Below are positions 24,685 through 36,387 of a DNA stretch of 64,000 nt, piece after piece. Within the stretch, counting starts at the first letter, position 1, and each line of letters opens with the position of its first letter. The position numbers were made by a program, and so were the translations under genes. The stretch lies in NCBI GenBank assembly GCA_024305405.1, contig JAKNDB010000098.1, positions 1,639,501-1,703,500 of the forward strand, given 5' to 3'. The stretch comes from Dirofilaria immitis (Eukaryota; Nematoda; Chromadorea; Rhabditida; Onchocercidae). A model generated the notes under the pieces. That model was not told the origin of the DNA, ran no database searches, and worked only from the letters and a program-made list of their open reading frames with translations.

Positions 24685-25775
24685 TAATAATGGTAATAAT
24701 AACAATAATAATAATCACAATAATTATGATTATTATACGATTATTATAGTAATAATAATAGCTAGTAATAATAATAGTGATAATAATAATAGCAATAATA
24801 ATAATGACAAAATAAAAATGATAAAAAATAAAAATAATAAAAATGATAATGTTGCCATCATAATAATTGCAAGAAAATAATAATAATAATTAATAACTTA
24901 TAAGTACTAGTGATAACTATTTTGTTATAATTATTATTAACTATAAATGCTAATTATTATTATTAATTGTTATTATTGTTATTATCAATTATTACTACTG
25001 TTGTTATTAATTATTAATGTCGTTATCAATTTATCATAAATTCGCTATAGAAAATATGATAAAAGCAAAAATCCAAAGTATATCTTTATTTGAGATATAA
25101 TTTAATCTTATCATCTGTATCAATATTGGATTTTTCTTTATCATAATATCACTGATAACGATGATAACTTAAATAATATGTATGAATGAATGCAATAATT
25201 AATTAAATGATCAAATATTATGGTTCTTTATTCGAGAAACTGATTGCTGATATGTGGTCGATGTAATTGTCTAATTGATGTAATCTGGCAATCAACTGTT
25301 TAAAAATCACTGATAAATATTTTTAACGAAATTTAATTTTCAGTTCTTTATCAATCATATAAGCTACTAATACAACCTTATTTACTTAATATTAAATTAT
25401 ATGGGCGAAATAATTTATTAGAATTTGTTATTGAATATACCACATTTTCAAGCATGTTTTATTCATATTTTTTAAAAATAATCATAAGTATTAAAATTGC
25501 TGAAAAAGATAACGAATTATAATAATATCAATAATATCAATCAATAAGATGGAAATTATGGCAGTAAATGATAATGATAAGCACTAAAATGATAAAAGAT
25601 ATGTTAAAAAATCGATATAATTATTGTTGTAAAATTAAACGAGCGATGAAATTCGATGAAAAAGTTTGGATACAAATATTTTTGTTATATTAAAGATTAA
25701 ATTTGAAAAAAAGAAAAATTATTTCTCGAATATTCTCGATAATTCATTTATTAATTTCTTTTCATTTAATTACAG
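22327..25775. other. intergenic region dominated by (ATT)/(AAT) microsatellites
   Basis: Trinucleotide-rich blocks lie at about 22850-22960, 23936-23985, 24230-24290, 24640-24840 and 24930-25020. They generate long Ile- or Tyr-rich frames on both strands that are not genes. The 5' exon (TM1) of the tetraspanin probably lies in the last 0.8 kb but could not be pinned down. Confidence 0.5.
24042..24346. repeat. three diverged tandem copies containing 'aatgattagattaaata'
   Basis: Each copy holds the ordered words gattaga(t/c)taaata, aacaatgatta, cgaatattaatcaat. Copies are separated by AAT-rich spacer of varying length. Confidence 0.65.
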
Positions 25776-28700
25776 GTATTTTGATAATAACAGATATCAT
25801 AACATTCCTACTATTACTCGGTAGTAACTATGAATTGATCAAATATTTCTTAATCATAACATTATTATGCCAATTAATTATCTTATTTCCATTTTCTACG
25901 TCAGGTAAAATTTACCTATATGTTTAGTACTTAATAATATCATTAAAAGTAAGTATAAATTATTAATTTTTGTTAATTCTCGAATACAAAAATTTAAAAT
26001 GATAAAATTTATTATCTCTGATAATATTTTTTCCTTTATGGGAATGATTAATATCACTACAAATTAATAAATTATCTTCCTGTAACTTATTAATTGTCGC
26101 ATTTTAAAATTATCACTTTAAAATGATAAAATTTATCATTGCTGATAATTTTTTTACTTTTCTTTTAGGAATAATTCTTGCATTCACAGCATCACATGCA
26201 TCTGCAAAAGCTTTTAATAGCGTATGGCTTGATAAATTTCATTATATTCATTATTATTCATCAAATTTAACAGCACCAAAAGTAATATTTAAATTAATCC
26301 ATTTGAAGCAACTAAATTAATCCATTTCAAGCACCTAAATTAATCCATTTCAAGCACCTAAATTAATCCATTTCAAGCATCTAAATTGATCCATTTCAAT
26401 TGAAATATTCTTTTGAAAAAGAAATTATTAAATTTTTGTATAATTTTTAGTTTAAAAAAGTTTTCTTTTCTTTTTAAAGTTTAATACAACAAAAATAATC
26501 GATAACAATTCGACGGATTTAAATTTAACGATGCAACAGTTAAATGCATCAAACTTAATTGATGATATTATTGGTGTGCGTGATATGATTGAAAATGAAT
26601 CAATTATCAAAAACTTGATAAATATCTTCGATTTGTTCGATTTATTGATTTTTCTTCTTTTGTTTTTGAAAAATAATTTAGCATAAAAAATGACAATAAA
26701 ACTTTTAATTTTTAACTTATCAAAATTATATCACTTATCAGAAATGAAAAATAACAAATAAGTTAAAATGTTAAAGATTAATTCATTTCAACGACAATTG
26801 GAATGTTGTGGTGTTGAAGGATCACATGAATGGTTAAGTTTATATTCGGGAACATTTGAGCATCATAAGGTTTTATATTATGTGTATTAATCGGAATATG
26901 TAAAATTATATTTTTACGTCAAAATACGTGCACATATTTTGACGTTTGTCCGAGTTTTATAGTTTTGTTGCTGGAATTAAATGAACAATTAAGTTAGAAT
27001 ATCATTTACTTTTACGTCAAAATATGTTCACGTACTTTTGAGTTTATTTAAGCTTTATAGTTTATGTTGATGGAATAATTAAACGAATAATTAAGTTAGA
27101 ATATTATTTACCTGTAACATTAATTTATTCAATCGGTAAAAAGATTTTCAGATGACAAAATATGATCTATGGTGGTCAAATAGTTGGTTACCAAAACGTT
27201 TTACATCGTCATGTTGTTCGGCAAAAACTTTTTATGCTCAATTTATCAAGAAGAGCAAAGTTCATTTGATCGATTTATTCCAATTATTTATTTTTAATTA
27301 ATTTAAAAACAAACTTTATTAAGAATCTATAGCCTTTCAAATTAATTATTTGCATTTTATATTAAATCATAAATGATTATTAAAATAAGAAATTAATTAC
27401 TTTACTATAATAATCTTTGATCGTTCAAATGTTTTATTTTTAGCCTAAAAATAAACAAAATTTTTTATTTATTTGTCAAAAATATTTCTCAGATGGAACA
27501 ATTGAACAATTTTATAAAAATGAAATTATTGGTTGTCGGAAAAAGTAATTACTGAAATTACAAAAATATTAAAGTAAATTTTGCATTTTCTCTTCCTTTC
27601 TTTTTTTTCATTTATTAATTATTTAATTTATTTGTTTAATTAAATTTTAATTTTGATTGATAAATTAAATTCCTAAAAGGAATGAAAAAAATGATAAATG
27701 ATAAAATACAAAATTAATCAATTTCAAGTGATAATTTCTTAAAATTATTTATTTAATATTGCATTTAGCAAATTAAACAAATAAAATTTCAAATAATTTC
27801 AGTAAAAATTGAACTAATAATAAATAAATTAGATAATAATTAAATAATATATTAAAATTATAATGGATTTTATTTTTCGCAAATTTTTAGGATAAAATTG
27901 AAATTAATTTTTAATTTTAATCAATGATAATATTTCATTTTGATATAATTTATTTTTTAACTTTTTTTTCTCTATTTTAATATTATTTAATTGATTATTT
28001 TGATAAATTTTATGCTCATTTTAGTTGGTACAATATTTGTACAATTTATCATATCACTATTTAATGAACTGATTACTTTGACAGATTTTATGCTCATTTT
28101 TAATTGGTAAAATATTTGTACAACTTATCATATCACTATTTAATGAACTGATTACTTTGACAGATTTTATGCTCATTTTTAATTGGTACAATATTTGTAC
28201 AACTTATCATATCACCATTTATTTATTTTTTTATCGAAAAAAACGACGAATTAAGCGAATATTATATATTAGCCGATGGAAACGACGTCTTGAAGTTATT
28301 ATTATAAAATTTTTTTTTTGCTTAAATTTAAAAATATATCAAATTTTATTAATCATACTTTTTTTTAAAAGAAAAATATTTTTAAAACAAGATTTTATAA
28401 TTGAAAAAATAATTATTAAAATAGAAAAATATGTTAATAATCAAATAATATACATATATATTTATATGTATATTATTGAAAGTAATAATTTTTTATAATA
28501 ATAAAAATGTTAAATTTTATTGAGTTTAATTTTAATTTAAAATTAAAATTATTTGAAAAAGCTTTTAAAATTATTAACAAGGAAAAAAATATGATAAATG
28601 ATAGAAGTAGATAGATGAGAATAATTTTTTTTTAATTTAGATAAAATACATAATAAAATAAAATGAAATATTAGTTAAAAACATCTTATAGTTATATCGA

Positions 28701-29004
28701 AATAATTTTTTCCAAAATAATTATGATAATTAATATTAATTATGATTTACAATATTAATCAGTTGATTATTTAAGCATGAGCAGAATCTTTTGTATCATA
28801 GAATCACATTTGTAGAATCTAAATGATTATGATTCTATCCACAAATAGATTTGATATAGGAAAAAAAGGAAGAATCAGAATTCATTTCGATCAAATCAAT
28901 TTCAGATTACCTTACAACAACAGCAAAAGGATGCTTCTAATAATAAAGACGATTATTTGCCGAAAATTAAAGAAGAAATTATTGAAGAGGAAAGGAATAA
29001 ATAG
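25776..29004 (+). CDS. divergent tetraspanin (5' end unresolved)
   Basis: Tetraspanins are four-pass membrane organisers. Exons, mostly phase-checked: 25776-25904 (TM2 and start of TM3: LLLLGSNYELIKYFLIITL), 26169-26281 (rest of TM3 into the large loop), 26480-26575 (NTTK, NNST, NLT and NAS sequons), 26777-26869 (ECCGVEGSHEW, the CCG signature), 27152-27259 (FTSSCCSA), 27444-27544 (FICQKYF ... IIGC), 28164-28294 (TM4, ILCSFLIGTIFVQLIIS, then basic KKRRIKR) and 28906-29004 (Gln/Glu-rich tail to stop). The large loop carries six cysteines in the CCG...SCC...C...GC pattern. Two exons are one base short: A5 at 27540-27544 and A7 at 28237-28243. The TM1 exon upstream of 25776 was not identified, so the true start lies further left. 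The 26480 exon's borders are the least certain. Confidence 0.72.
26292..26399. repeat. 23-bp tandem repeat, about 4.5 copies
   Basis: The unit is 'taaattaatccatttcaagc' plus 'acc'. It lies in the tetraspanin intron after the TM3 exon. Confidence 0.9.
26912..27110. repeat. two tandem diverged copies of about 110 bp
   Basis: Both copies contain 'tttacgtcaaaatangt', 'tttatagttt' and 'aataattaagttagaatat'. Intronic in the tetraspanin gene. Confidence 0.7.
28003..28220 (+). repeat. tandem triplication of the tetraspanin TM4 exon (78-79 bp unit)
   Basis: Starts of the shared word 'tatgctcatt' fall at 28011, 28089 and 28168, giving spacings of 78 and 79 bp. Each copy carries the TM4-coding text (GTIFVQ-IIS). 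Copies 2 and 3 keep the acceptor TTTGACAG; in copy 1 this reads TTTGATAA. Only copy 3 continues into the basic cytosolic tail. Copies 1 and 2 end in 'aatgaactgattac' instead. Confidence 0.85.
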
Positions 29005-30716
29005 AATAAAAGTTATTACAAAAATTTGAATTTGAAATACAAAATTGATAATAGGAAATTGAATATAAATATGAATAATTCATTTCTATATTATTTTATA
29101 CCATTTTCAATTGTCAATTTAATATTTTATCTGATTATATTCGTAATAAATCATATTGAATTAATTGAAATAATGATAATGGATAAAAATATCAGTTGTA
29201 GTTCTTTTTTTTCTCTCTCTCTCTCATATTCTTATAAATAGGATATTATTTCTTGGCATATTTATGATTTTTTCAATATTTTTGAATACCTCCGCTATAT
29301 CTTCTAAACTATTTTAGATTCTTAAATATATGATTAAACAATTTGATATGATTAAAAAGATATGACCAAATTTTATGAATTCTAATATCAGTAATTAATC
29401 AATTATATAATTATTAATCCAGACAAAAATGCTACATACCCATTTATTTTACAAATTTATGCATTCATCTTATCTATAATCTATTCATAATTTATTCGAG
29501 ACATCCATTTTGCATAAATTAAATCTATATATTTTCCATCGTAAAATAAAATGGATAAAATAATTTTACAGCCCTAAAATAAAATTATAACTCCTAACCT
29601 AAAAAAAGCTGATACTGTTATTGAGAATTTCTCGACAATTATTCAGGTAACTTTTGCTTATTTTACTATTCATATACTAATTGTTCATTAATTAACAAAG
29701 CTAATATTTGGAACAAGAAAAACTTGTTACATACATAATGAGCTAAAAATTGGAACTAAATTTTTATAATAGCATATAAAATTTGTTTTGATTTGAGTAA
29801 TCAATTTCAAATCTTCATTTATAATTAAATTTAATTTCTCACTTTCAATTCAACAACATTTCCTAAATCATACAGTACCTTTTTTAAAAAAGAAACTATT
29901 ATTTTTAGAAATATTATAAAAACTTCAAGAATTTTATAACTTTTTACAAATTAATAATATTTTTAATATTTGCAACTTTAATTTTACTATTTGTTAATTC
30001 AAATTGTGAAAAAAATAGAAACTAAAATATCAGACTGCAATGTATTATATATATATTTTTTCAAAGAATTTCATTTTATTAAATTTCAAAAAATAAAATA
30101 GTAAGTCTTTTTAAGCATATATTTTAACAGTCTTAATTCAATTTATGATAAATTTTACTAAGAGTATGAAATTATATAAATTGCCAACCTAATCGTGAAT
30201 AGATCAGGCTTCCCAACTAAATGTATAAAATCTGCAACAGCATTTTGTCAGAATATGTGATAATGCCTAACACATTATAGATTGAATTTACTGCTTTAAT
30301 TATTCGAAATTATCAAAGAATTCAATAAAATATTCAAATGCATTAACACCAAATATTTACAGAAAATATATTTCAAAACTTATCAGTCAATACAGAAAAT
30401 ATTTTAAAACAATTCGAATTAAGAAAAACAAAGTATTATTATCGCTAAAATGTTCGAATGATAATGATATATTTGCATCAATATTATCTAAACAAAATTT
30501 TATAACATATTTGTCTTGTCCAAGTGACGTAAATTTCAATATTTACGAATTGGAATATGAGGCCATTAGTTATGTAATCATTAATCAATTAGTATAATTG
30601 AGAACCTGAAATTAAGATAAACTACCAACGTTTAATTAATTGCAATTTATATAGCTAAATTAAACAAAAACTTCGCAAAATAATTCTAAAATAATAAAAC
30701 TTTGGGTAGCTTTACA
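29005..30716. other. intergenic region between convergent tetraspanin and Apollo-like genes
   Basis: About 1.7 kb of AT-rich sequence with a short (CT)n run near 29211-29225. The 71-codon frame at 29026-29241 overlaps the end of the tetraspanin tail and looks like a shadow. Nothing else is recognisable. Confidence 0.45.
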
Positions 30717-33700
30717 TCAATTTTTGTTTTCCGAGATATCTTTTAGCACAGTACAATTTAAGACGCTAGTTTGTTGTCGTGATGCGAAATCGTCCTGAAA
30801 CAGATGGTATAATCATTTATTATAATTTCAAAAGCTCTGAAATGTTACGATAAATTAACATTTTCTATGTTTCTTTTTGCTTTATTTATATGTTCCTTAC
30901 GGTTTTATCAGTATGATAGCTCGATATTCCATGAATATTCCCACCATACTCTGATATTGTTAACCATTTTCTTTAAGATACCGCAAAAAAATATCCATAA
31001 CAGGATTTCGGGAAAACTGCTATTTTCACTTTGACTTCGTCATTTTCTTAATTTAATTAATCCTGCATTTAAATGAAACCTGATGAAATTTTAAAGTAGG
31101 ATTGTAATCCAATAATTCATATATAACATCCGAAACCATTGGTGCATTGAGCGGATCATAACTAACATTTTCTTCAACATGGTATGGTTGATTCATAACA
31201 CCAACTAAAATTTAATCAAGAATGGAAGAAATGTAGATTTGAAACATTTACAGATTTAGATTATATGAAATGATTACCTGACATTATTTCCAAGCTCCTT
31301 TCTTGATATTTTTCAAATAAATTATCAAAATCATTGAAAAATTTTGAAATATCCGTATCAGAGAGAAATTCCAAAAGTTCCACATCCTCTATAGAATCAT
31401 GATCATTTTTTCGTCTGTGTAACATATATTTGCAAGATAATTCAACAAGACTGATACATCATACTTATCTTCTAAGATTTCGAGAGTTATTCCTGTAGTA
31501 GATATACTGCTTCTTCCAGTTACATTACTTACATAACTGTCTTGAGAAAAATTTTTTATTATTTGCGAATCATCTCTTTTGTATTCCATATCTTCCGATA
31601 TGGCCATTTCATCTAGTCTGTCTTCTTCCATTTCAACATCACTTTCATTATCATCAGCACCACCAGCTAGAATGCCATTAAAAAAATTGGAGAAGAATTT
31701 TCGGAGCGAAGAAGTTCTTGAACTTGAATCTTGAACATTTGACATATCAACCAGCTTATCGGTATCAGAAATGTTCATTTCCGAATATTTTTGCTAATTA
31801 AATTATTAGCAGGGCTTATTTCTGATAATATCTCTTCCATATTTTCATCACTTGTTAATTGAGACAAATTCTCGATTGTAGATAACTGATCACAAATTTT
31901 TCTGAATGCATAATCAAAAGCTAATCCAATCCTGTAAAAAATCTTATTGCAGGTCAATTTAAAGTATGATAAATAACATTCGCTTATTGATTGATCTAAA
32001 ATTTGTTCTAATATTTCTAATATTCAGAAATATCAAAAATTTGCATTCATTGGTTTCTCGATTGTTACTTTTTCTGGCATCAGCGATATTTAAAATACAG
32101 CGCATTTTTGTATTCTATTAAATTGTTATAATTTATTAATATTATATATAAGTCATATAAAAGCTATTCCTTTCTTATCATAATCTATCTACAGAGATGC
32201 AAACTATTATTTCGTTAATCAAAACTGTATATCGATCAATTGATATCCATAAATTAACAAATCAAATGTAGAGCTGATTCATTATCTCTAATTTTTTCTT
32301 CATAACTGTTACTCTCTCTAACTATGTAACATTTATCAGTTATCACAAAATCAGTTAGAAATAAAAATTAACCTCCAAGAAACTTTGAATGGGTTAAACA
32401 ATAGCTCTTCTGGAACATATTCTTCCTTGCATGAATACTCGGCTTCTGGTCCAGACAAACTTAAATTTTGCAATTCATACGTTACTACACGTGATAATTT
32501 ATTCGGGATGCCAATTATGCGAGAGAATGATAACAACGAGAGGAATGATCGTAGTTCTGCTGAACTGCAGTGATCCGAATATTGAATCATATGTTCTCGA
32601 TTGTTGCTACAAATCACTCATATTAAATTTATAACAGAAAGTAACTTTTAGCAGATATTACTAATAGTATAGAAAGAAAGAATCAAACATAATATTTTAA
32701 TAGTTTTCGATTATTATTATAAAAATTATTTGCCAATTCTATTCTGTGCACAGTGGATGAGTAATTATTAAACAATTGATATAAAAAGATAACTAATTAA
32801 TATCAGTATTAATAATAATAAGCTAATAAAATTCTCCATGGAAATTATAATCTTTTTGACGAATATTAAAATGGTCTGAAACATTAGCATATATACACTT
32901 ATAATGTATGTTGAGCTAAATATGATCAGATATCATAGTTTCCGGAATTTGAAACCTCATAGTATCATTCCTTTAAATAATTGTTTTAATTCATTCATTA
33001 ATTGGATTTTTTTCCACTCCGAGTTAATGAATAAATAAATAATGAAATATCCAATACGGAAATGAAAGAGAGCATGATGAAAAGACGAATCCTTAATTAA
33101 TAAATTAGAAAACAATTTAATATGGATATTTTTAAAATATAAATGCTTACTTTAATCGTTCATTTGGTGTAATATAAGGTGCCATAGAAGCTTTGATAAT
33201 ATGCGAATCGGTTGTAAAAAGAACTTGTTGACTTTCACTGAACAGGAAAAAAAAAACACTCATTTCAAAAATGACATGCTAATTTTGCTATCTATTTATG
33301 TAGTCATAAATCTCAATGATATGAAACAATTAATATAAAAGAAGAGAGCAAATTCAATACATCCAAAATTCGGAAGTGTGGGAACCATTAAATAAAAACC
33401 AAATATCATAATGCTTGCAGCAATATCTTTTCCTAAATCTTAATATAAAACGCGATAAATATAACAGAATCATACATTTGTGAGCAAGTCCAAATATAAG
33501 TATCTTCTTTCGTATCCGAAAATAATCGTTTATTCCAAGAATATGAGCAATTTCAAAGCGTTCCGGATGCACCCAAATTTTACACTGCAAAGTCTTACTT
33601 CACTCTTACAGTTTACTTCAATAAATAATCAATTTTTGGAAATTGAAACAAATAAAACAAATTTTGATCAATCCTACTATTGCAAATAATTTCCATTCTT

Positions 33701-35343
33701 GTGAAACAAAGTATTTTTTGTTAAGTTTGAATCTTGTCAAGTATAATTTTGCTTTTCAGTTTATTGTTTTTTTTTTTACATCTTAGAACATTTGGAATTG
33801 TTTGTTATTTTGTATCAAGATGATCAATTCCAATATAAATAGAACTTAATATTCGAGAAAAAAATACAACAAGTATGATGAGGTATGATAAAAATACCTT
33901 GAGTTCACGAGAAATATTAACTAGAAAACCTTCACGACCAATTATTGGCACAGGTATAGCCACACTATCAACTCTATTATATTTAAGCATCCTAAGAAGA
34001 TTTGCTGCTTCCTTTGCTGAATATCGTCTAGTTGGGAATTCTTGTCCTATGAAATCAACGTAAGTCGAATCAATGCAAATGACGTCAAATCTTTTCTGAA
34101 AAAACAAAAAAAAAATTGAAACTACCGGAATCGATTAGAAAGAAATATTTTCCTAACATAAAATCGTTCAAAATACTAAATACCAGATCTATAATTCCAT
34201 AATCGGTTCATACTTTCATAATTCTAATTTCATGACCCTAAAAATTTGTTTCAATATTCATCTTTCTCCAACGAATCCGAATGTTGCGTTAAGAAAAATC
34301 TTGCTCTTATGATTTCTTTTAAAAATCTTTCTTTAAAAAAAAAAAAAAACTTGTCATATTTTTCTTTTCCTTTAAAAATTTTGCTCTTATGATTTCTGAA
34401 ACAAACTTTAAGAGTCTAAACTTGTCACATCAGTGTATGCAAATCTATCTGTCCATAAAAAAAAATGAATAAGTGTTAACCTCTTGCAATACTGATAAGC
34501 TTGCCGTATTCTGATAAAATTTTGTATCAGCTCGGAAAAACCGGTATACAAGATCCGACCTAAATCATCATTATGTTTACCTTCAATGATAAACATAACG
34601 GAACCAGGTGCATGATTTGCATCTATAAGCATTATACGAAATTCATTCATTTCATGCCATACATTCATATCTAATGCTCGAATCCATTTATTCGAAAAAT
34701 TGTATCGTTTTTTCGATTACTTATCATCAACAGTTTGGCTGTTATCGGTGAACAATATATACCATCGCATTGCCATTCATTCTATAAAATCATTTTTATT
34801 AAATTAATTATACTATTAATAGATGAATAAGAAAAAATGACCTGACCTAATCATCAATATACTTCAAATTGTTAAAATTGCTATTTAAAAGAAATTTTTC
34901 AAATTAAATTTTCATTTTTCTAGATACTAATTGTAATGTAGCACAATATAAACATGCACAAAAATGTCTACATTTACCGATTTCAAAAACTGAACAAGTC
35001 AGACTAACTTTATTGTAATAACAAATAGAGATTCGAATATTATTTCTATTACTTTTCAATCTCAAATTCTCGAATTTGAAACTTCAATTTAAAATTGCAA
35101 ATTATGAAAAATTTATATGTACACACAATATAAATATGTATATATATATTCAGGAAAATATTAAATTTATCTAAAATATATTTTAAAAATTGGGTCAAAC
35201 TTTAAACTTACAATTAGCCATCGGCAATGGCGAGAACGAGCACTGGAAATGAAACAATACTTGATATCGGAATTGATATCAAATCGATCTATTGCAATAA
35301 AATTATTAATTATCAAACCAACTTGTCCACTTGAACAAATCAT
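30717..35343 (-). CDS. Apollo/SNM1B-like metallo-beta-lactamase (DCLRE1) protein with degenerate HxHxDH motif
   Basis: SNM1/Apollo proteins are 5' exonucleases acting at telomere ends and interstrand crosslinks. Exons: 35343-35212, 34781-34542, 34448-34429 (20 nt), 34095-33898, 33584-33476, 33237-33151, 32606-32373, 31931-31278, 31204-31080, 31016-30901, 30794-30717; about 665 aa. Family landmarks in order: FIAIDRFDIN; GIYCSPITAKLL (Apollo YCSPLTAHLL); LIDANHAPGSVMF; ILYT-DRFAYTD (TGDFRYT position); FDVICIDSTY; IWVHPERFEIAHILG; and MIQYSDHCSSAELR (PYSDHSS). The metal-binding HxHxDH is replaced by SARSRH at the aligned position in exon 1. The ~330-residue C-terminal half is acidic and unique (ESDVEMEEDRLDE). 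One-base deletions are inferred in exon 2 (34708-34713), exon 8 (31788-31792 and near 31435) and exon 10 (30967-30970), and one is possible in exon 5. The start Met is uncertain because an in-frame TTG-led extension exists. Confidence 0.75.
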
Positions 35344-35934
35344 CCCAACTTTTTTCCCCAACGAATCCGATTAATCTTATGCTTAAATTTTTTTATTTCT
35401 TTTTAGATAAGTTGAACATAAAATAATTCAAAACAATATTACATAAATCGATCGATATTTATACATGTGAATATGATCAAGAAGAATTCATATTTGAATT
35501 CGATCTCTTCATATTATCTTATCAGTATCATTTTGAAAAATGTGAGTAAAAATAGCAATTATAATAAATGTTTTAAAATAGTCGTGACTAATTGTTGCCA
35601 GAAATTTGATGATAAATTTGAATTCAAAAGATACTGACTGACGAACAGACGATCATGATCAGTGTTAAAGGTTGTTCGAATGATCTAAATGATTGTATTT
35701 AATCAAATATCGCATATGATAATAAGTGATAAATTTTTCATCCATTTCAGGCTATTTTTATTATAAAAAGAAATAAATAATTAAAACAAAAATAGAGAGT
35801 AGAAAAAGAAGAAAGAAGTGGAATTAAATTAGAAAATAAATTATTTGCAAAATTTAAATTAAAATTAGTTTGGAATTAAAAATTAACATTAGCATTAAAG
35901 TAAAATTAAAAATAAAATTAATATTGCTATTATG
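35344..35934. other. upstream flank of the Apollo-like gene
   Basis: AT-rich sequence with no recognisable exon. It forms the first part of a 2-kb divergent spacer between the Apollo-like gene and ASK1. Confidence 0.4.
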
Positions 35935-36200
35935 GAATAGGATAAACAAATATAGAATAGAATGAACCAATGTAGAATAAAATGAACAAACGTAGAATAG
36001 AATAAGCGAACATAGAATAAAATGAATAAATACGAAATAAAACGAACAAATATAGAATAGCGTAAACAAATATAAAATAGAATGAATAAATATAGAATAA
36101 AATGAATAGAATGAACGAATGTCGGATGGAATTGGACAAATATAAAATAGAATGAATAAATATGGAATAAAATAAACGAATGTGGAATAGAATAAAAAGA
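35935..36200. repeat. 20-bp minisatellite, about 13 copies
   Basis: The unit 'gaatagaatgaacaaatata' repeats with scattered substitutions. Because 20 is not a multiple of 3, all three minus frames stay open and read as a pseudo-repetitive Phe/Ile/Leu/Tyr peptide. Those frames are not genes. Confidence 0.9.
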
Positions 36201-36346
36201 GCAAAGATAAAGAAGCATTTATTGTCATATTTTTTTTTATTCTTTATTTCTATATAAAAATTACTAAATATCTTTTCATCCCAATCAATTTTCTACATAA
36301 TTTATTCCTTATATTAGATATAATTTTTTTAAAAGAAAGATTCATC

Positions 36347-36387
36347 CCTAAGCCTAAGCCTAAGCCTAAGCCTAGGCCTAAGCCTAA
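36347..36387. repeat. interstitial telomeric repeat, (CCTAAG)n = (TTAGGC)n
   Basis: Six complete hexamers plus five bases of a seventh of the nematode telomere unit, with one variant hexamer (CCTAGG), directly followed by an (AT)n run to 36406. It is flanked by genes on both sides, so it is internal rather than a chromosome end. Confidence 0.93.

Noticed and set aside
22809..24749. Isoleucine-rich open frames on both strands
   Set aside because: Direct products of ATT/AAT microsatellites.
28823..29029. Basic 68-codon plus frame
   Set aside because: The neighbouring frame (ITLQQQQKDASNN...) follows a TTTCAG acceptor in the phase required by the tetraspanin and ends in a stop, so the basic frame is its shadow.
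35854..36228. Three overlapping Phe/Ile/Leu/Tyr-rich minus-strand frames
   Set aside because: Artefact of the 20-bp minisatellite.
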